Source: Ascidia mentula (Eukaryota > Chordata > Ascidiacea > Phlebobranchia > Ascidiidae). Taken from it: a DNA stretch of 64,000 nucleotides. The DNA lies in contig OX387200.1 of the NCBI GenBank assembly GCA_947561715.1, positions 4,962,501-5,026,500 on the forward strand, written 5' to 3'. The notes beneath the pieces are model-generated. The model made no database searches. It was given only the letters and a program-made list of their open reading frames with translations, and was not told where the DNA came from. This document shows, piece by piece, positions 29,801-44,800 of the stretch. The position numbers were made by a program, and so were the translations under genes. Position 1 is the stretch's first letter, and each line of letters begins with the position of its first letter.

Positions 29801-32800
29801 AGATAAATGAAATAATGAAGTAAAACAAATGTTCTGCGGTAGCCTTAGATTGTACAAAGACGTAAGTTCATTCGTATTGTGCCAGAATGTAAACCTCCAA
29901 CATCTGGTGTGAAAGTATTACAAAAAATAAATCTTGACATTTTAAACCATCAAAACAATTCTCATTTCTGAAACGGGTTTTCACAGTTAGGTAAGGGAGT
30001 AATACCTTCTGCACATTATGACGATGACAACTATGCCGACGAGAATGATAACAACAACTGCCACAACAGCGTATTGAAGTGCACTTGAACCCGAAGGATG
30101 ACGTGGAGAATCGGCACCTTTACAAAGCAATTGATGTGTGATAGTTTATATATAAAGATATACATCAATAATGATGCAACAGCAAGTTTGGTTTGAAAAA
30201 AATTACTACATGTTCTAAAGCATTAGCGAAAATAATTTTTTAGGCTCACGCACTTTTGGGTGCCAGGAAAAGAAATATCCAGAAAATATCTTCAAATTAT
30301 ACAAGTCCCTGTCAGTTGCTGGGTACCAGGCTAGGTGAGGCCTATTGGGTCACTACAGTGGCCCTGTCTGTGCTAATAAGTACAATAAGTTTGCACTCAA
30401 TAAAGTACCTGTGCACTGGGGAGCTGTTGGACTCCATCCAGAACTCACACACCAGGAACTTGCTGTTGAACTTAGCTTGTAACCAGGGGAGCATGTAAAG
30501 TTACATTTTGTGTTGTAGTTGCATGAGCTCGAAGTGCATTGTGGATTGCAGGAAACTGATTGCATATTAGTACCAGGTTGCAGTGCTGGACATGTGATTA
30601 CTGTTAATCAAAACAATCCATTCAAAATTTGTCTAGTTGAACACTATCCACAACCATTAGCAGGGTCGCTTACTATCAAGAAAATTAAAAAGTGCTTATT
30701 TATAAGTATACTGTGATAAACGTGTCACAGCAAGCATAAAACAAATAATCAAGACTTTTCCACATTAACGACAAAGAAAACTGTTTGTAAGTGGAATGAA
30801 GGTGTACAGCATTTAACTTGTGAGAATAGTTGGAAACTTTCAAAAAATATTTTGCCAGAAACACACAAACATACGCACTCGCACTTAACACGGGTCGAGA
30901 CAAGGGACTTGGTGTGTAGATGGGTTCGTATATTCCTGGGTTGGAAGTAATAACGTAATACTGGTACATGGAGCCTGCTTGCAAGGGACGGTTCATTCCT
31001 ACGATTACCGCGGGACCGACGTTCCTACGATTCCGCGTTTGGTTCGTGCAACCGCCGAGTGACGAAACCTTTTGAGGATCACAACATGACGTAGAACCGT
31101 CGCCTATTGTGACGTCACTGGCGTTTCCAAACCTGAATATTTGTAAGGATAGATCATACGTGTGGGTAAACGTAATGGTCTGAAATATTGTACAAATGAC
31201 TTTTCGATGACTTTGTAAAAATACTGGTGCACATGGATGTTGGTTTATTGTTATATAGAAGGAAATATTACACTTTTTTCATATTTTTTCGGATATTTAT
31301 TACCGTGATAATTTCGGTTCTGGGTATAAACTATTTAAAGCAGCGAACAAATTTGTTTTCAAGTGTTGTTAATGTTTGGTGTTAATTTTTCCTGATATCC
31401 TTGATAAATAGTTACTCCACAGTCCACAAAGAACATTTAAGCTAGATTTTGCACCACCTAATAGCAGCAGCAATGTAGTGTTGACCTTCTTGCACAGCTT
31501 CGTTGCCTTGTTTCAGTTCGATTATATTAAGCGCTGAACTGTTTCCCGACCCGTTTATGACCTTTAACATCACCAGCAAGATGCAGCTTAAAACAACAAC
31601 AATAGGATTATTTACTTCCCGTACGTTGATTATCATGTATCTTGGCAAAGTATTATAACAATACGATAACTAAAAATATATTATAACTAATGTTCACTAT
31701 TATGTGTGTGTCAACATTTTTTTTGCTAGAAAAGCGCAATTCTGGGTTTGTGCAGTTATAAAAATCAGTGTTCCAATTTCTCCAAATCAGTTGCACGGAA
31801 TCACAACACATTATGTCAAGTGCAAGACGGCTTAAATCCCGTTGCATATTGTTACCTTATTGGTCCGTTTCTTTCACTGACTGAAGGCAACCGAAATTTC
31901 GCTCCGTTTGATAAGGTTGCTGGGGCGGGTGGTAACGACACAGAAGATGGTCCTGTAAAGTAATAGTGACATAAAAACATCCGACTGACTCAGGCGTTTC
32001 GGCGAAGTTGGAGCGTATAACCCTTCAAATGTAGCATAGCTCACAAACCTGAATCAACGCCAAATTCAAGACAAATACAAAGTGTCATACATCTAAAATT
32101 ACTGATTAAATTATATCGATGAAAATTGAAAGAAGTAGCAGATTTATAATAGGAGATAATTAGGAATTAGAAAAAGCAAATGGGAATTTCTCATAATAAG
32201 CGGGAAAAACTGATAATAATGTATAATTTCCAACCCAACTGGTTCCAAGTTTAAATGACAAGAAATTCTTATCAAACATTAAACATGTGTGTTGGTTTAT
32301 AAACTGAAAGTTTGCATAGTTTTCAAAACAGTCATTACAACCTGCAACGTTTGTAACACAGCCTGCAGTGGCGTTTGAAATCGCGGCTGGCACAATTCCC
32401 GTACACTTGTTCAGGGGCACTGCAGCAACTTTCACTAGATATCTAGTGTTAGGAGCCAGGTTCTGGATGTAGTACAGTGAAGTACTCGCATTTATGTTGG
32501 ATATGGTTGATGTTTTTAAGGTTGGAGTAAAAGATGGCCGCTTTTTTCGGAGTGTCTCAGTGTACGTAATCTGTATATAGCACAAAAATACTATTTAATA
32601 AAATTTGGATTAATAAATGTTTTTTGCTATCAAGATTCTTAAATAATCTAACAAAATAAGATGGCATGCAATCCATGAAGTTAAACCAACAGCCGATACT
32701 TAAAGAAAAGGTTCCCACTAAAAAACGGTTGTTTCAAATTTATAGCACTATAGCACAAACCTGAAAGGAAGCGACGTTCGGGTCTGTGACGTAATCAGGC

Positions 32801-35800
32801 CATTTAACCCTGCAATTTCCATTCTTAACAACAATACTCGGTTTGGGAGGCTGCAGGGTGATAAGAAGTGGAGTCACTGAATGAAACTGGTTCGGTTTGG
32901 AACGCTGGCAACCCTCGTACAGTGGCATCACCTGTAAAATGCGACATAACCTTCGTACCTGGGGTGAGGCTTACAGTAGAATATTTTATCTACCGCAATT
33001 TCATAAACTTTTCCCGATTCAAGATTAGAGATTGTTGTTTTGGTTTCTCCCGATAGAACGACTCTAAAAACGATAATACCTTGTAAATCATCATTAAACG
33101 AGAAACAAGTTGGCCAGTGAACAGTTTGATACTAAATTCCTTGTTGAAACGTTTGCATGACAAAGTACGTTGCTAACCACCTGACAAGTTTAATAACATG
33201 TAGTAGCAAACTCATGCGTTGTTACACATTTTGAAAGATAGACGAAGTTGGCTCATACACATTTTTGCATTTTTGTGTTATTGTCAAATTGGACAACACT
33301 TATAATGCCACACCCTAAAAAGCATAACTACAGTCAAGAAATGACGCAACAATCCAGACTACACTGTAGGACATTTCCACTTCGAGTTGTTTACGTGCAA
33401 AAATGATCGCATGTGGTTTATAGGAGGGCAAAGGAGCGTATAATGATAGCTTTAATGAATTCAGTCAATATGCATGATACTTCCAACCCCAACTGTCAAG
33501 AGTTATTTTCTTCATTACCTGTTCATTGCTCTCTATCTTGGCGATGCAGACACAGTAAGATGATGACGTGTCAGGGTACACACAGAAACTGTGTGCGCCA
33601 ATATGATCGACTAACGCTAAACTACGTCTTTCAAAATGGTTGTCTACTAACTTTGATTGGTTGTTGTAAAAAACTTTGTGAGGAAACGAAGTTGATCCGC
33701 GATCTAACTTCCAACTGATGTGAATCTTTGAACCATCACAATCATCTTGATTCACACTTGCCACGGAAGTTGGTGCAGTCGGTACTACAAAACTTGCTTT
33801 TTAATTGTATCAGTTTACTCATCATAAAAAATAGTTCAAGGACTAACAATCGGTGTATCTGCGTGTTGCAACGTACGAAAGTTTCGAATAAAAACACACC
33901 AGTGAATTAGGAACAACAATTTAGATTTGCAAATTGATGTGAATTTTAAAAAAGTTATTTTGGTGGTTTGGTCTTTAACACTTTAAGTGTATTCGTTGGA
34001 AAAATTGGACATTGTGGAATATACACGAAGTTACCTGCGCAAAGAGGTCTTCCAGAGGTGTAAGTGGACAGCGAAAAAGTGGAGGTGGAGGTGGAGGTGG
34101 AATAGTAAACAGGCGTACATGAACTTGTTGCCCCACGTTTTGTCCATGGGGAAGAAGAAGAAATCCAAAACCGTGTATTAGAATTAAATTTTAGCTCTAA
34201 ATAAAATATTTTTTACAAAATACGTTTAAAATTTATAGTGAGCAGACTTACCGTTTTTGATTTTCACAAGTTCTGCTTCGTTATGAACAATCGGCAGAGA
34301 CCCACCATTATTATCACAAAAAGATATTGCATCAGTACATGATGTACGCTGGCTTCCAAACAAATATGTTACTGAAACACATTTTATTCATTGGTAGTGG
34401 AAACTAATACCACATATGTATTATAAACATATACGTTTTGTTATGGTGTACACCTGACTCAGTACTGGAGATGGATCGAAGGAATTAGTTGCATGACATT
34501 GAAATTTTTGTTGAACCATATCCTGGCACAATGTTCCATAAACGGTTAGAACTGCAGTTGTTTGGTAACTGTGATTTGAGTACGTCACACTCTGTAAACA
34601 GAAAAAGTGTTGCAGGGATGAACACACAACATACAAAACATCCAATGGTACCTGGTATTGACTTGTTTGGGGTAAATTTGTGTTATTTGAAAATTTCCAA
34701 ACCACTGAGGGTTTTGGCCAACCATTAAACTTGCACGAAAATGTTGCAAAATTTTTACTTGTAATGATATTTGTATTGGCATTCCGTACTGATTCGGAAC
34801 GTCCTGGAATGAAAATAGTTGTCAGTAGACATCAATTGGGTACCCTTTTTTGCCAAAACTTGTGAGATTATAAATTGTGCAATGACAATATATAAGCTTA
34901 TTTCTGTGACAATGATGCATAATACTTTAACTAAATTAGCAAAAATGACTTGATATTTAAAATCTCACAACACACTCTATTAAAACCTTTAAGGTTACAA
35001 ACCTTGTACAGTAATATTGGTGGAGGCTGTAGTGGTTTGTCCATTTACAGAGGCTGAACATTGATATTTACCGCTATCACTGAAGAGTGGCTACAAAAAG
35101 TTATAAAACATCAAAAATGAAAACATTTTCGTTGCATGTTAAATATTAAGGCAACAAGCCTCTGATTTTGAGTCAGCAGATTTTTAGAAAAATCGATTTT
35201 GCTTATATGCTACAAACATCATGTGCCATAAGCTAATAAACCTGTTGACATCAATTAGAGGCTTGTTGCTTCCTTAACACACATAAAATGATTTGAAAAA
35301 AAGACAATGCCTACAGAGGCCAGGTAATTTTTGTTGCAGATAGAAGATTTTAGAACAAAAACCAGAAACACAAATATGGACACAAGAATCACAGCAGGCA
35401 TTTACCTGGTTAAAATGTAAACAAGCCTTGTTTGAAGATTGTAAAAATGTTTGGTAAATGCCACTCATGGGTAACGAAACCCATTTAGGTTTTGGCAATG
35501 GATTTCCATAACCTGTGCACCCAATTGCACAGTTTGTTATATCATCAAATCGATTAACAGTAAAGGATTCAGTCGAAACCATTAGAAGGGCTGTTATTTA
35601 TAAATAAAGTGCTTAACTAGAGTAACTTTTCAATGAAAGTTTAACCCACCAAGCACATTAATATCAATATATTCTGTTATACTGATGCTGGTTGGAGGAC
35701 CAATACTGCATGTGGCTGAAAATGTGGTGCTGTTTTGCAAAGCAGTACTTGATACTCTGAAAAAAGTTTTTTTTAGGGTATAAATCCATTTTTTTGTAAA

Positions 35801-38800
35801 AACTGTAATTTAAATACAAAAGTGATGGGAATAGTTGAAGACTTACAAATAATTGAGGGTTCTGGCTGTAAGTAATGTTGGAGACCAATTGTGGGTTTTT
35901 GAGCCCATTGTCAAGTGACAATTTACTTGTTTTGTCAATGGATTGAGCACTCGAACATTAATTGTCAAACTTCTACCCCTTTTCACCTCCAAAGACGATT
36001 TTGTATCAATTGTCAAAGTTCCTAATAATGTTGACCGGCAAAGATTGCATGTTGATCGTTTAAAATGCAACAAGTTAAATTTAGCATCAGATTAGAATAA
36101 AACAGTTATAATATTAGCAAATATACAAAATATTGTTAAACAGTATAAAAAAAACATATTTCCAAACATACTTGAAGCACACCGTGGACCAAAGTAGTAA
36201 TTTGTACAAGTACAAGTATAACTGCATCCTAGTGGCTGACAAGTCCCACCATTTGCACATCGATGATTTGTACAACTAGAATATCTAGACACTGCATAGA
36301 AAAACAGTACAATATAAAAACAAAAAACTGCTCCATATTAATGTTTTTTTACACAAAGCGATCTGTGACAGCTCGGATGGATTTTAATAAGAAAAATATA
36401 TTTCGCCTAAACATCATCATCAATTTCTCCAACTTATTCAAATAATTATATCGTTATGGTGTGCGATCGACAGCCTGCGAAGGGCCTTTGGTTTTTGAAC
36501 TGATCCAATTTTTTATTTATTAATTACATTGCTCCACGTTAGTCAAATTCTACCTGTCTTTTCACAAACAAACTTTGCTGTTGTTCCAGTGCAACCATAT
36601 GCATACAGGTCATTGGGTGCTTGTTTGGAAAGCACAGCACATGTATCTCCACTTCTACCCACAACTAAATAAGAAATAACAGATGATAAACCAGGGGTTA
36701 ACGAGCAGCATCATGACATGGCAATGATTTCAAAATTTGTAAACTGGAATGTTACTTCAAAAAAATGTGATGTGCCCTGGATTCTGACATTCACCATCAA
36801 CAATTGCAGGTTTATCTATATTAGTGAAGGAACATAAAAAGTTACCCAAACATATTATACTGTTACACACTACACAACAAATATCAGTAAATGCAAGATA
36901 CACTTGCTTCACACATAAAGTTGTGATTCCCTCGCACAGTATTATCAGTCACAATCAAATATCAGGTAATATTGCAAACCTTCTATAGCAATAAACTTTT
37001 ATAATATTATAACTACATGTGTCACAATACAACCCTTACAATTTGGAAGCAAGGTTTTTCCTTGTAGTAATGTGTTGTCATCCCACTGCCACATTCCAAC
37101 TTTTTTGGACAGACCAATAAAATACCAGGACGTTGTTAACTGGTCTTTAACATTAGAAAATGCAATGCCTGAGGATAAAATTGCCAATCTTGCTCTTTTA
37201 CCATCACAAAAGTTTACAGCTTGGGTGCGTGTTACTTCATTTGGTGATATGAAGTATTGACATGATGAGGAAGCAGGTAGTCTTTTCCAGTTGTCTAAAA
37301 AAAGTTCCATATATTATAATGGTTTTATTCATTTCTTGCAACAAAACTTATTTACAAACAGAATTTGCCCTTATTTGCTTTTTACTGAGTTTTTTTTCCA
37401 AAAACAGGCTCTCGAGAAATCACCACATAAATTACAACAAGAACTCTGATGATAAATTACAAAAACAAAACTTGGTTTTTAGCAACATCACAAAGCTACT
37501 GAATGTAACTGTCAGAGTATTTACAAAACTACAACATGTATTGATTTTAAATTAAAGTGTACAAAAGTTAATAATACATAATTTAGGGTAACGAAGCAGT
37601 CTAATTTTCTTACACAAAGAAAATGTTGAATAATTTTTTGATAATCGGTGTGTAATGAAGCCTGTTGTTAAACAAAGCAGCTAACATATTAAGTAAACTT
37701 AATAAAAGCTAAAATATTTATAAAAGGAAAACAAAACATATTTTCCTTCTAATATATTTTGTACATCTTATATTGTTTATCCATTTTACCAAAAATAAAA
37801 GGTAATACAGGGACTGCTTCATATAGGTTTATTTTGATCGATCCACATTCACTAGGAGAAGATTTAAAACACCTCCAAATACTGGAATAAATATTGCAGT
37901 ATATTTAGCTTTTTTAACCTACTAACAATATATTTGCTGTGGGTTCTTTTTTACTACTGTTATTTAGTATCAGGCACTCTTTATATAGAATGATAACAAT
38001 TTAAAGAAATTCTTTCGTCGGAAACTGTCAGAAACTACCTTTTATGTTATTCAACACATTCTCATCTTTTTTCTAACAGAAATTAGTTTTACACCACAAT
38101 ACAAAATACATCTTACATAAACAACTGGGTATTCCATTACTCCATCCACGTTCTGCACAGGTTGAAGTTTTTGCTCCAAACACTATGTAGTTAGAATCTG
38201 AACAGGAAAATGAACACTTGGTACCAAATGGACATTGTGTACCACTGCATTGTGGGCAATCAGCTACCAATCTGCTTGCTTGAGGTCGTGAACAAGTAAT
38301 TGCTGCAAAAAGTGTAACAATAAAAAAAACGTTTAAAACATCCAAAGAAAACAAATAACATGCAGGTGCAAACACCTAATTAAGCAGCAGTAACTGAACA
38401 CAGAGGGTAACAGGTTGCTTAATTAAAACCATTGCAACCTACATTAAGTCTTATCTATAATTTAGGATTGAGAAGTTGTCTACAAATCTATTTGTTATTG
38501 CACTACATCTGTTTCTCTGTCTGCCATGTGCAACCAATTTTAAAAAAATCTTTGTTACTCCTTAATAACCCCATTCCTAGGTTGAGCAATGCTGTACTAA
38601 TCAAAATGGTGTTTAAATAAGTTTAGAACAGATTTATTTTTGCAACTAGGTCACTTAGTTTGCACTGAAAAAACAAAAAAAATATAAAATACCTGTACAC
38701 TGGGGAGCTGTCCATCCAGAACTTGTACAACGAGAACTTCTTGTTGTTGAACTTAGCTTGTAGCCAGAGGAGCAAGTAAAATCACATCTTGTGCCATAAG

Positions 38801-41800
38801 TACATGAACCATCACTACACTGTGCGTTGCAAGTGATTGGTTGCATATTAACACCTCTCTGAAGTACTGGACATCCTGTAAAAAAGCAAAATCTAAATGT
38901 TTTTTTCACTATCAATATTTTTTATTTGATTGTACTGATTCTCTTTTGAAACAAATCTGTTTATTTCTGCACAACACCTGTTTAAACTTTTTGGTTTTAT
39001 CATGAAAGTCTTTGTAAACCCTTAATAACCCTTCTTTCCAGGTTGAGCAATGCTGTAGTAATCAAAATGGTGCTCAAAAAAGTTTAGAACAGATTTATTT
39101 TTGCAACTTACTCTGTTAGTTTGCACTCAATAAAATACCTGTGCACTGGGGAGCTGTTGAAGGATTCCATCCAGATCTTCCACACCAGGAACTTGTTGTT
39201 GAACTTAGCTTGTAACCAGGGGAGCATGTAAAGTCACATCTTGTGTTGTACTGGCATGAGCTTGAAGTGCATTGTGGATTGCAAGAAACTGATTGCATAT
39301 TAGTGCCACGTTGCAGTACTGGACATGTGATAGCTGTCAATCAAAACAATTTATTAAAAATTTGTTTAGTTGAACATTATCCACAACCAATAGCAGGGTT
39401 GCTTACTATCTAGAAAATTAAAAAGTGCTTGTTTATAAGCATACTGTGGTAAACGTTTTACAGGAAGCTTTGATAATTCAAAACAAAATTTAAAAAAGGT
39501 CTTCTTGTAATGTAATTCATAATAGGCTTTATGACCAATTCGGTCTCATCAGTGTAGATCTGGCGACTTACGACAATCTTGCCAGCTAAATATCCAGGAA
39601 AATACTTTAAATTATACAGTCCCTGTCAGTTTTTGGGTACCAGGCTAGGTGAAGCCTATTGGGTCACTAAAGTGGCCCTGTCTGTTGCTAATAAGTACAG
39701 TAAGTTTGCAGGAAACAGAAATACCTGTACACTGGGGAGCTGTTAGAGTCCATCCAGAACTTGTACAACGAGAACTTCTTGTTGTTGAACTTAGCTTGTA
39801 GCCAGAGGAGCAAGTAAAATCACATCTTGTGCCATAAGTACATGAACCATCACTACACTGTGCGTTGCAAGTGATTGGTTGCATATTAACACCTCTCTGA
39901 AGTACTGGACATCCTGTAAAAAAGCAAAATCTAAATGTTTTTTTCACTATCAATATTTTTTATTTGATTGTACTGATTCTCTTTTGAAACAAATCTGTTT
40001 ATTTCTGCACAACACCTGTTTAAACTTTTTGGTTTTATCATGAAAGTCTTTGTAAACCCTTAATAACCCTTCTTTCCAGGTTGAGCAATGCTGTTGTAAT
40101 CAAAATGGTGCTCAAAAAAGTTTAGAACAGATTTATTTTTGCAACTTACTCTGTTAGTTTGCACTCAATAAAATACCTGTGCACTGGGGAGCTGTTGAAG
40201 GATTCCATCCAGGTCTTCCACACCAGGAACTTGTTGTTGAACTTAGCTTGTAACCAGGGGAGCATGTAAAGTCACATCTTGTGTTGTACTGGCATGAGCT
40301 TGAAGTGCATTGTGGATTGCAAGAAACTGATTGCATATTAGTGCCACGTTGCAGTACTGGACATGTGATAGCTGTCAATCAAAACAATTTATTAAAAATT
40401 TGTTTAGTTGAACATTATCCACAACCAATAGCAGGGTTGCTTACTATCTAGAAAATTAAAAAGTGCTTGTTTATAAGCATACTGTGGTAAACGTTTTACA
40501 GGAAGCTTTGATAATTCAAAACAAAATTTAAAAAAGGTCTTCTTGTAATGTAATTCATAATAGGCTTTATGACCAATTCGGTCTCATCAGTGTAGATCTG
40601 GTGACTTACGACAATCTTGCCAGCTAAATATCCAGGAAAATACTTTAAATTATACAGTCCCTGTCAGTTTTTGGGTACCAGGCTAGGTGAAGCCTATTGG
40701 GTCACTACAGTGGCCCTGTCTGTTGCTAATAAGTACAGTAAGTTTGCAGGAAACAGAAATACCTGTACACTGGGGAGCTGTTAGAGTCCATCCAGAACTT
40801 GTACAACGAGAACTTCTTGTTGTTGAACTTAGCTTGTAGCCAGAGGAGCAAGTAAAATCACATCTTGTGCCATAAGTACATGAACCATCACTACACTGTG
40901 CGTTGCAAGTGATTGGTTGCATATTAACACCTCTCTGAAGTACTGGACATCCTGTAAAAAAGCAAAATCTAAATGTTTTTTTCACTATCAATATTTTTTA
41001 TTTGATTGTACTGATTCTCTTTTGAAACAAATCTGTTTATTTCTGCACAACACCTGTTTAAACTTTTTGGTTTTATCATGAAAGTCTTTGTCAACCCTTA
41101 ATAACCCCTTTTCCCAGATTGAGCAATGCTGTAGTAATCAAAATGTGCTCAAAAAAGTTTAGAACAGATTTATTTTTCCAACTAAGTCAGTTAGTTTGCA
41201 CTCAATAAAATACCTGTGCATTGAGGAGCTTTTTTATCCCATCCAGAACTTACACACCACGAACTTGCTGCTGAACTTAGTTTGGAACCAGGGGAGCATG
41301 TAAAGTCACATCTTGTGTTGTAGTTGCATGAGGTCGGAGTGCATTGTGGATAGCAAGAAACTAATTGCATATTAGTGCCACGTTGCAGTGCTGGACATGT
41401 GATAGCTGTTAATCAAAACAATCCATTAAAAATTTGTCTAGTTGAACATTATCCACAACCATTAGCAGGATCGCTTACTATCAGGAAAATTAAAAAGTGC
41501 TTATTTATAAGCATACTGTGATAAATGTGTTACAGCAAGCTTTGATGACAAAAAAGGTCATCTTGTGTTGTAATTCATAATGAGCTCCTTTGGCAATTTA
41601 CCAAGTGGGTAAATAAAAATCATTTTTAACCAAACAGGTCAACAATAAGAAAATTTTTTGTCTTGTCCAAAGGTAGCGCAGGCCATAAGGGCAAAAAATT
41701 GGTCATTCATGACAATGGCAAAAATTACACTCACAAAAGATATGTCAGCTTGAGCAATGCAGCTTATGATTTATCGATTTAGTCCTTTAAGTACTGGTTT

Positions 41801-44800
41801 GTAACACAAATAATTTCCAAATTAAGTTACGTAACATTGTACAACTTAGCTAAACCTTGAAATTTAGGTAATTTAAAATAAACATGCATTTTGATGCAAT
41901 AGAAAATACATTTTTTAATATTCACGCCTTATCCCACTTGACTTAGACACACCACCTAAACTGTTGATGCTGAGATAGAGTTACGTGATTGTTTGACAAT
42001 ATGTAATCCCATTGTTATTTATGCTTAGTTTTTTTCTTTCCTATAGATATTCAAGGTATTATTTGTCCAAACTTACAATGTTTGAGAATCTTAGAAATGC
42101 CTCAGACAAACATCTGGAATACTTTTGGTTATATTAGGATTGTAAGTTTGCAGCCAAACACCTGTGCACTGGGGAATTGATGAAGACCATCCATAATTTC
42201 CACACTGGGAACTTGTTCGTGAACTTGATAGTTGGTAACCCACTGAACACGAAAATCTACATACTGTCCCATAATCACATTCAACACCATTACATGGCGG
42301 ATTGCAAGAGACAGATTGCATCCTTGTGCTTGGTTGAAGTGCTCGACATGTGATTGCTGTTGAACAAAAAAATTTAAACAACCTTCAGTTGAACCTCGCT
42401 CATAGCTGTAAGGGTTAAATGATTTCTTGAACATTTTTCATACTTTACCTTTATTACACTGGACTTCCACCATGTTAAAGTTTATAAATGTAAATGATCA
42501 TTCAGACAAACTTTAACACCATTATGTTTGTAATATCAATACAGTAAGCTTGCAGCCAAACCACCTGTGCACTGGGGAGGTAATCGAGTCCATGTGGAAC
42601 TTTTACAAACAGAACTTTTTGCTGAGCTTAGTTTGTAACCAGGGGAGCAAGTAAAAGTACAAGTTGTATCATACGAACAAACACCAGCACTACAGGGTAG
42701 GGTCACAAGAGACTGGTTGCATGTTTGTGCATGAAGTATCATAAATTTAGGGGGAAATGAGTTACAAGTGCACTTGAATGGTTACAGCATAATTGAAATG
42801 TTAAATAAATACTGTTCTGTTATAAAGCCTTATCATTGCTATGAATTGCAGGTTTTCAGCAGTAGGCAATTTTGAAATAACTAAAATGGGGTGTACAACC
42901 TGGCCCAAATATCCCCCAAATTTTTTTTATCCTCAACACCAACCAACCAACAACAAAATGGTGCAATTGCTTCATTAACAAATTAAATTTTGGCACAGGT
43001 TTATTTAGCAATATTTCGGACAATATTTTCATTTAAAATTAACAACCCATCCGAACAGTACATTTTCTTTCTATATATTTTTTTGGGAAAATATTGGGCA
43101 CCTACAGTTATTCTTGCTACACTTGCCTACACATTGTGGTTCTGGGCTCCATACTCCATTTGTGCATGTTCTTGTATTGACTGTTATTGTGTAACCAGGC
43201 TGGCAATTGAAGTCACATGTTTGCCCATTGTTGCATTGTGATTCTAGGCACGTACACCCAGGAGATACTTGAAGTGGCGACGACACAGCAGGTGTCATCA
43301 ATGATGGACATACTGGAAGGTGAAAGTATATTCAGATACAAGTGATAAAGAAAATGTCTTACAAATAAAATTGTGTTCTGTTTCTTCAACAAACAAGTAA
43401 ATAATGTTCAAGTGTACAAACATGCAACAAGTTATGCTTGGTTGATGGGAAAATACTAATACACTTGGATACAGAGCTTTTGGCAAAATCCACATATCTG
43501 TCTGTGCAATATACAAAAATTTGTACAAATGTTAATAGTTTGGTTTAAACAGGGTAACCACCTGCTATTTTTGTCATATTGAAATAATACACCAATTTAT
43601 AGTGTTAATATTTGCACAGACTTCTATGTAACATAGGTTCATATATAAATTAAGTTTGCCGAAAACTCTGTGACCCGGTGTTTTATGCTTCATGTCAACA
43701 TTGGGTACGATGTCATAATGTTGCAGGTAAAGATTGCTTAGAATTGCATTGGTATTGAAAGAATTTCTTCTATAACATGAATGCTTTAGTGTGCACTTTC
43801 ATTGCGACAATTTAGTCTTGATGGCATCGAAAGTAACAGTAGATGGACACTAAAATTTGGATATTATTTGCAGGACTTCCAAACCGACCTAGAGAATTGG
43901 GAGAACACATTTATTGATTGAGTGACTTGTTTCATATTCACCCCAGCAAAAGCGTCCCAGCCGTGTAACCGCTAGACGCGATAATTGCCAGATGTTTTTC
44001 TTTGCCTACACAAAAGTTTTTGGTGCCTTATACATATGTTCCTCGATAATTTCAACTTTGTCTATGCTTGAAATTTTCCCAAAAAAGGAGTTACTGCTGC
44101 GCTATACGCGTTTAATCGAACAACTCCTGTCTATAAACCAATGCATTTTCAGACAATCTTTACCTGCAGCATTATGACGTCAGACCCATTGATGACACGG
44201 GGTCAGAACCACGACAGATTAGTGTTTTCTCGAATGATGAGCAAAAAAGAATTCATCTCCGGAATTTCCCCAAAGTGAAAAAGATGTTAATCGCCGACAA
44301 TTGATGTTTAATACGTGTCCCATAGAAATCAGTCACGAAGGCCCATAATAGTATTTTGCAGTGTCGAATATTGTTTAAGACGAATGAATTCACGCATAAA
44401 CAAATTTAAATATTACCGGTACAGTTTCTTATTTTATTTTTAAACATTTTAGCTGGGATTGGAAACTTTTCATTTTCGTTTTTCTTGTAGTAAATACTTC
44501 TTGTATTTATTTTCCCTATGTTTTTGCTTTTAACGTCGCTTGTGTTTAATAAGGGTTGTTGTTTTTTTTTGTGAATAGAATACACGATAGAAGTATTTTA
44601 TGTTCCATGAATATTGTAAACAAATTCGATATTTTAAAATGTTTGCGGTTGATGTATTTAAACTGATTGGCAACAGGCCCAACAAGTAGGACTCTTCTGC
44701 CGTATTTTCTACGTCTGTCAGCTTTAGCAATTAACAATATGAACAAGCTTGTGGCAACACGCATGTTTTCCCTGGCCTAGTTCTGACCACGCCGCATGTT

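Noticed and set aside
34080-34106. A regulatory microsatellite
   Set aside because: The (CCACCT) repeat is inside the second CTLD-like exon and codes in frame for a Ser-Thr run.
38073-42400. A CRISPR-like or simple satellite array
   Set aside because: The regular repeats are CCP exons with introns, in a eukaryotic gene context.
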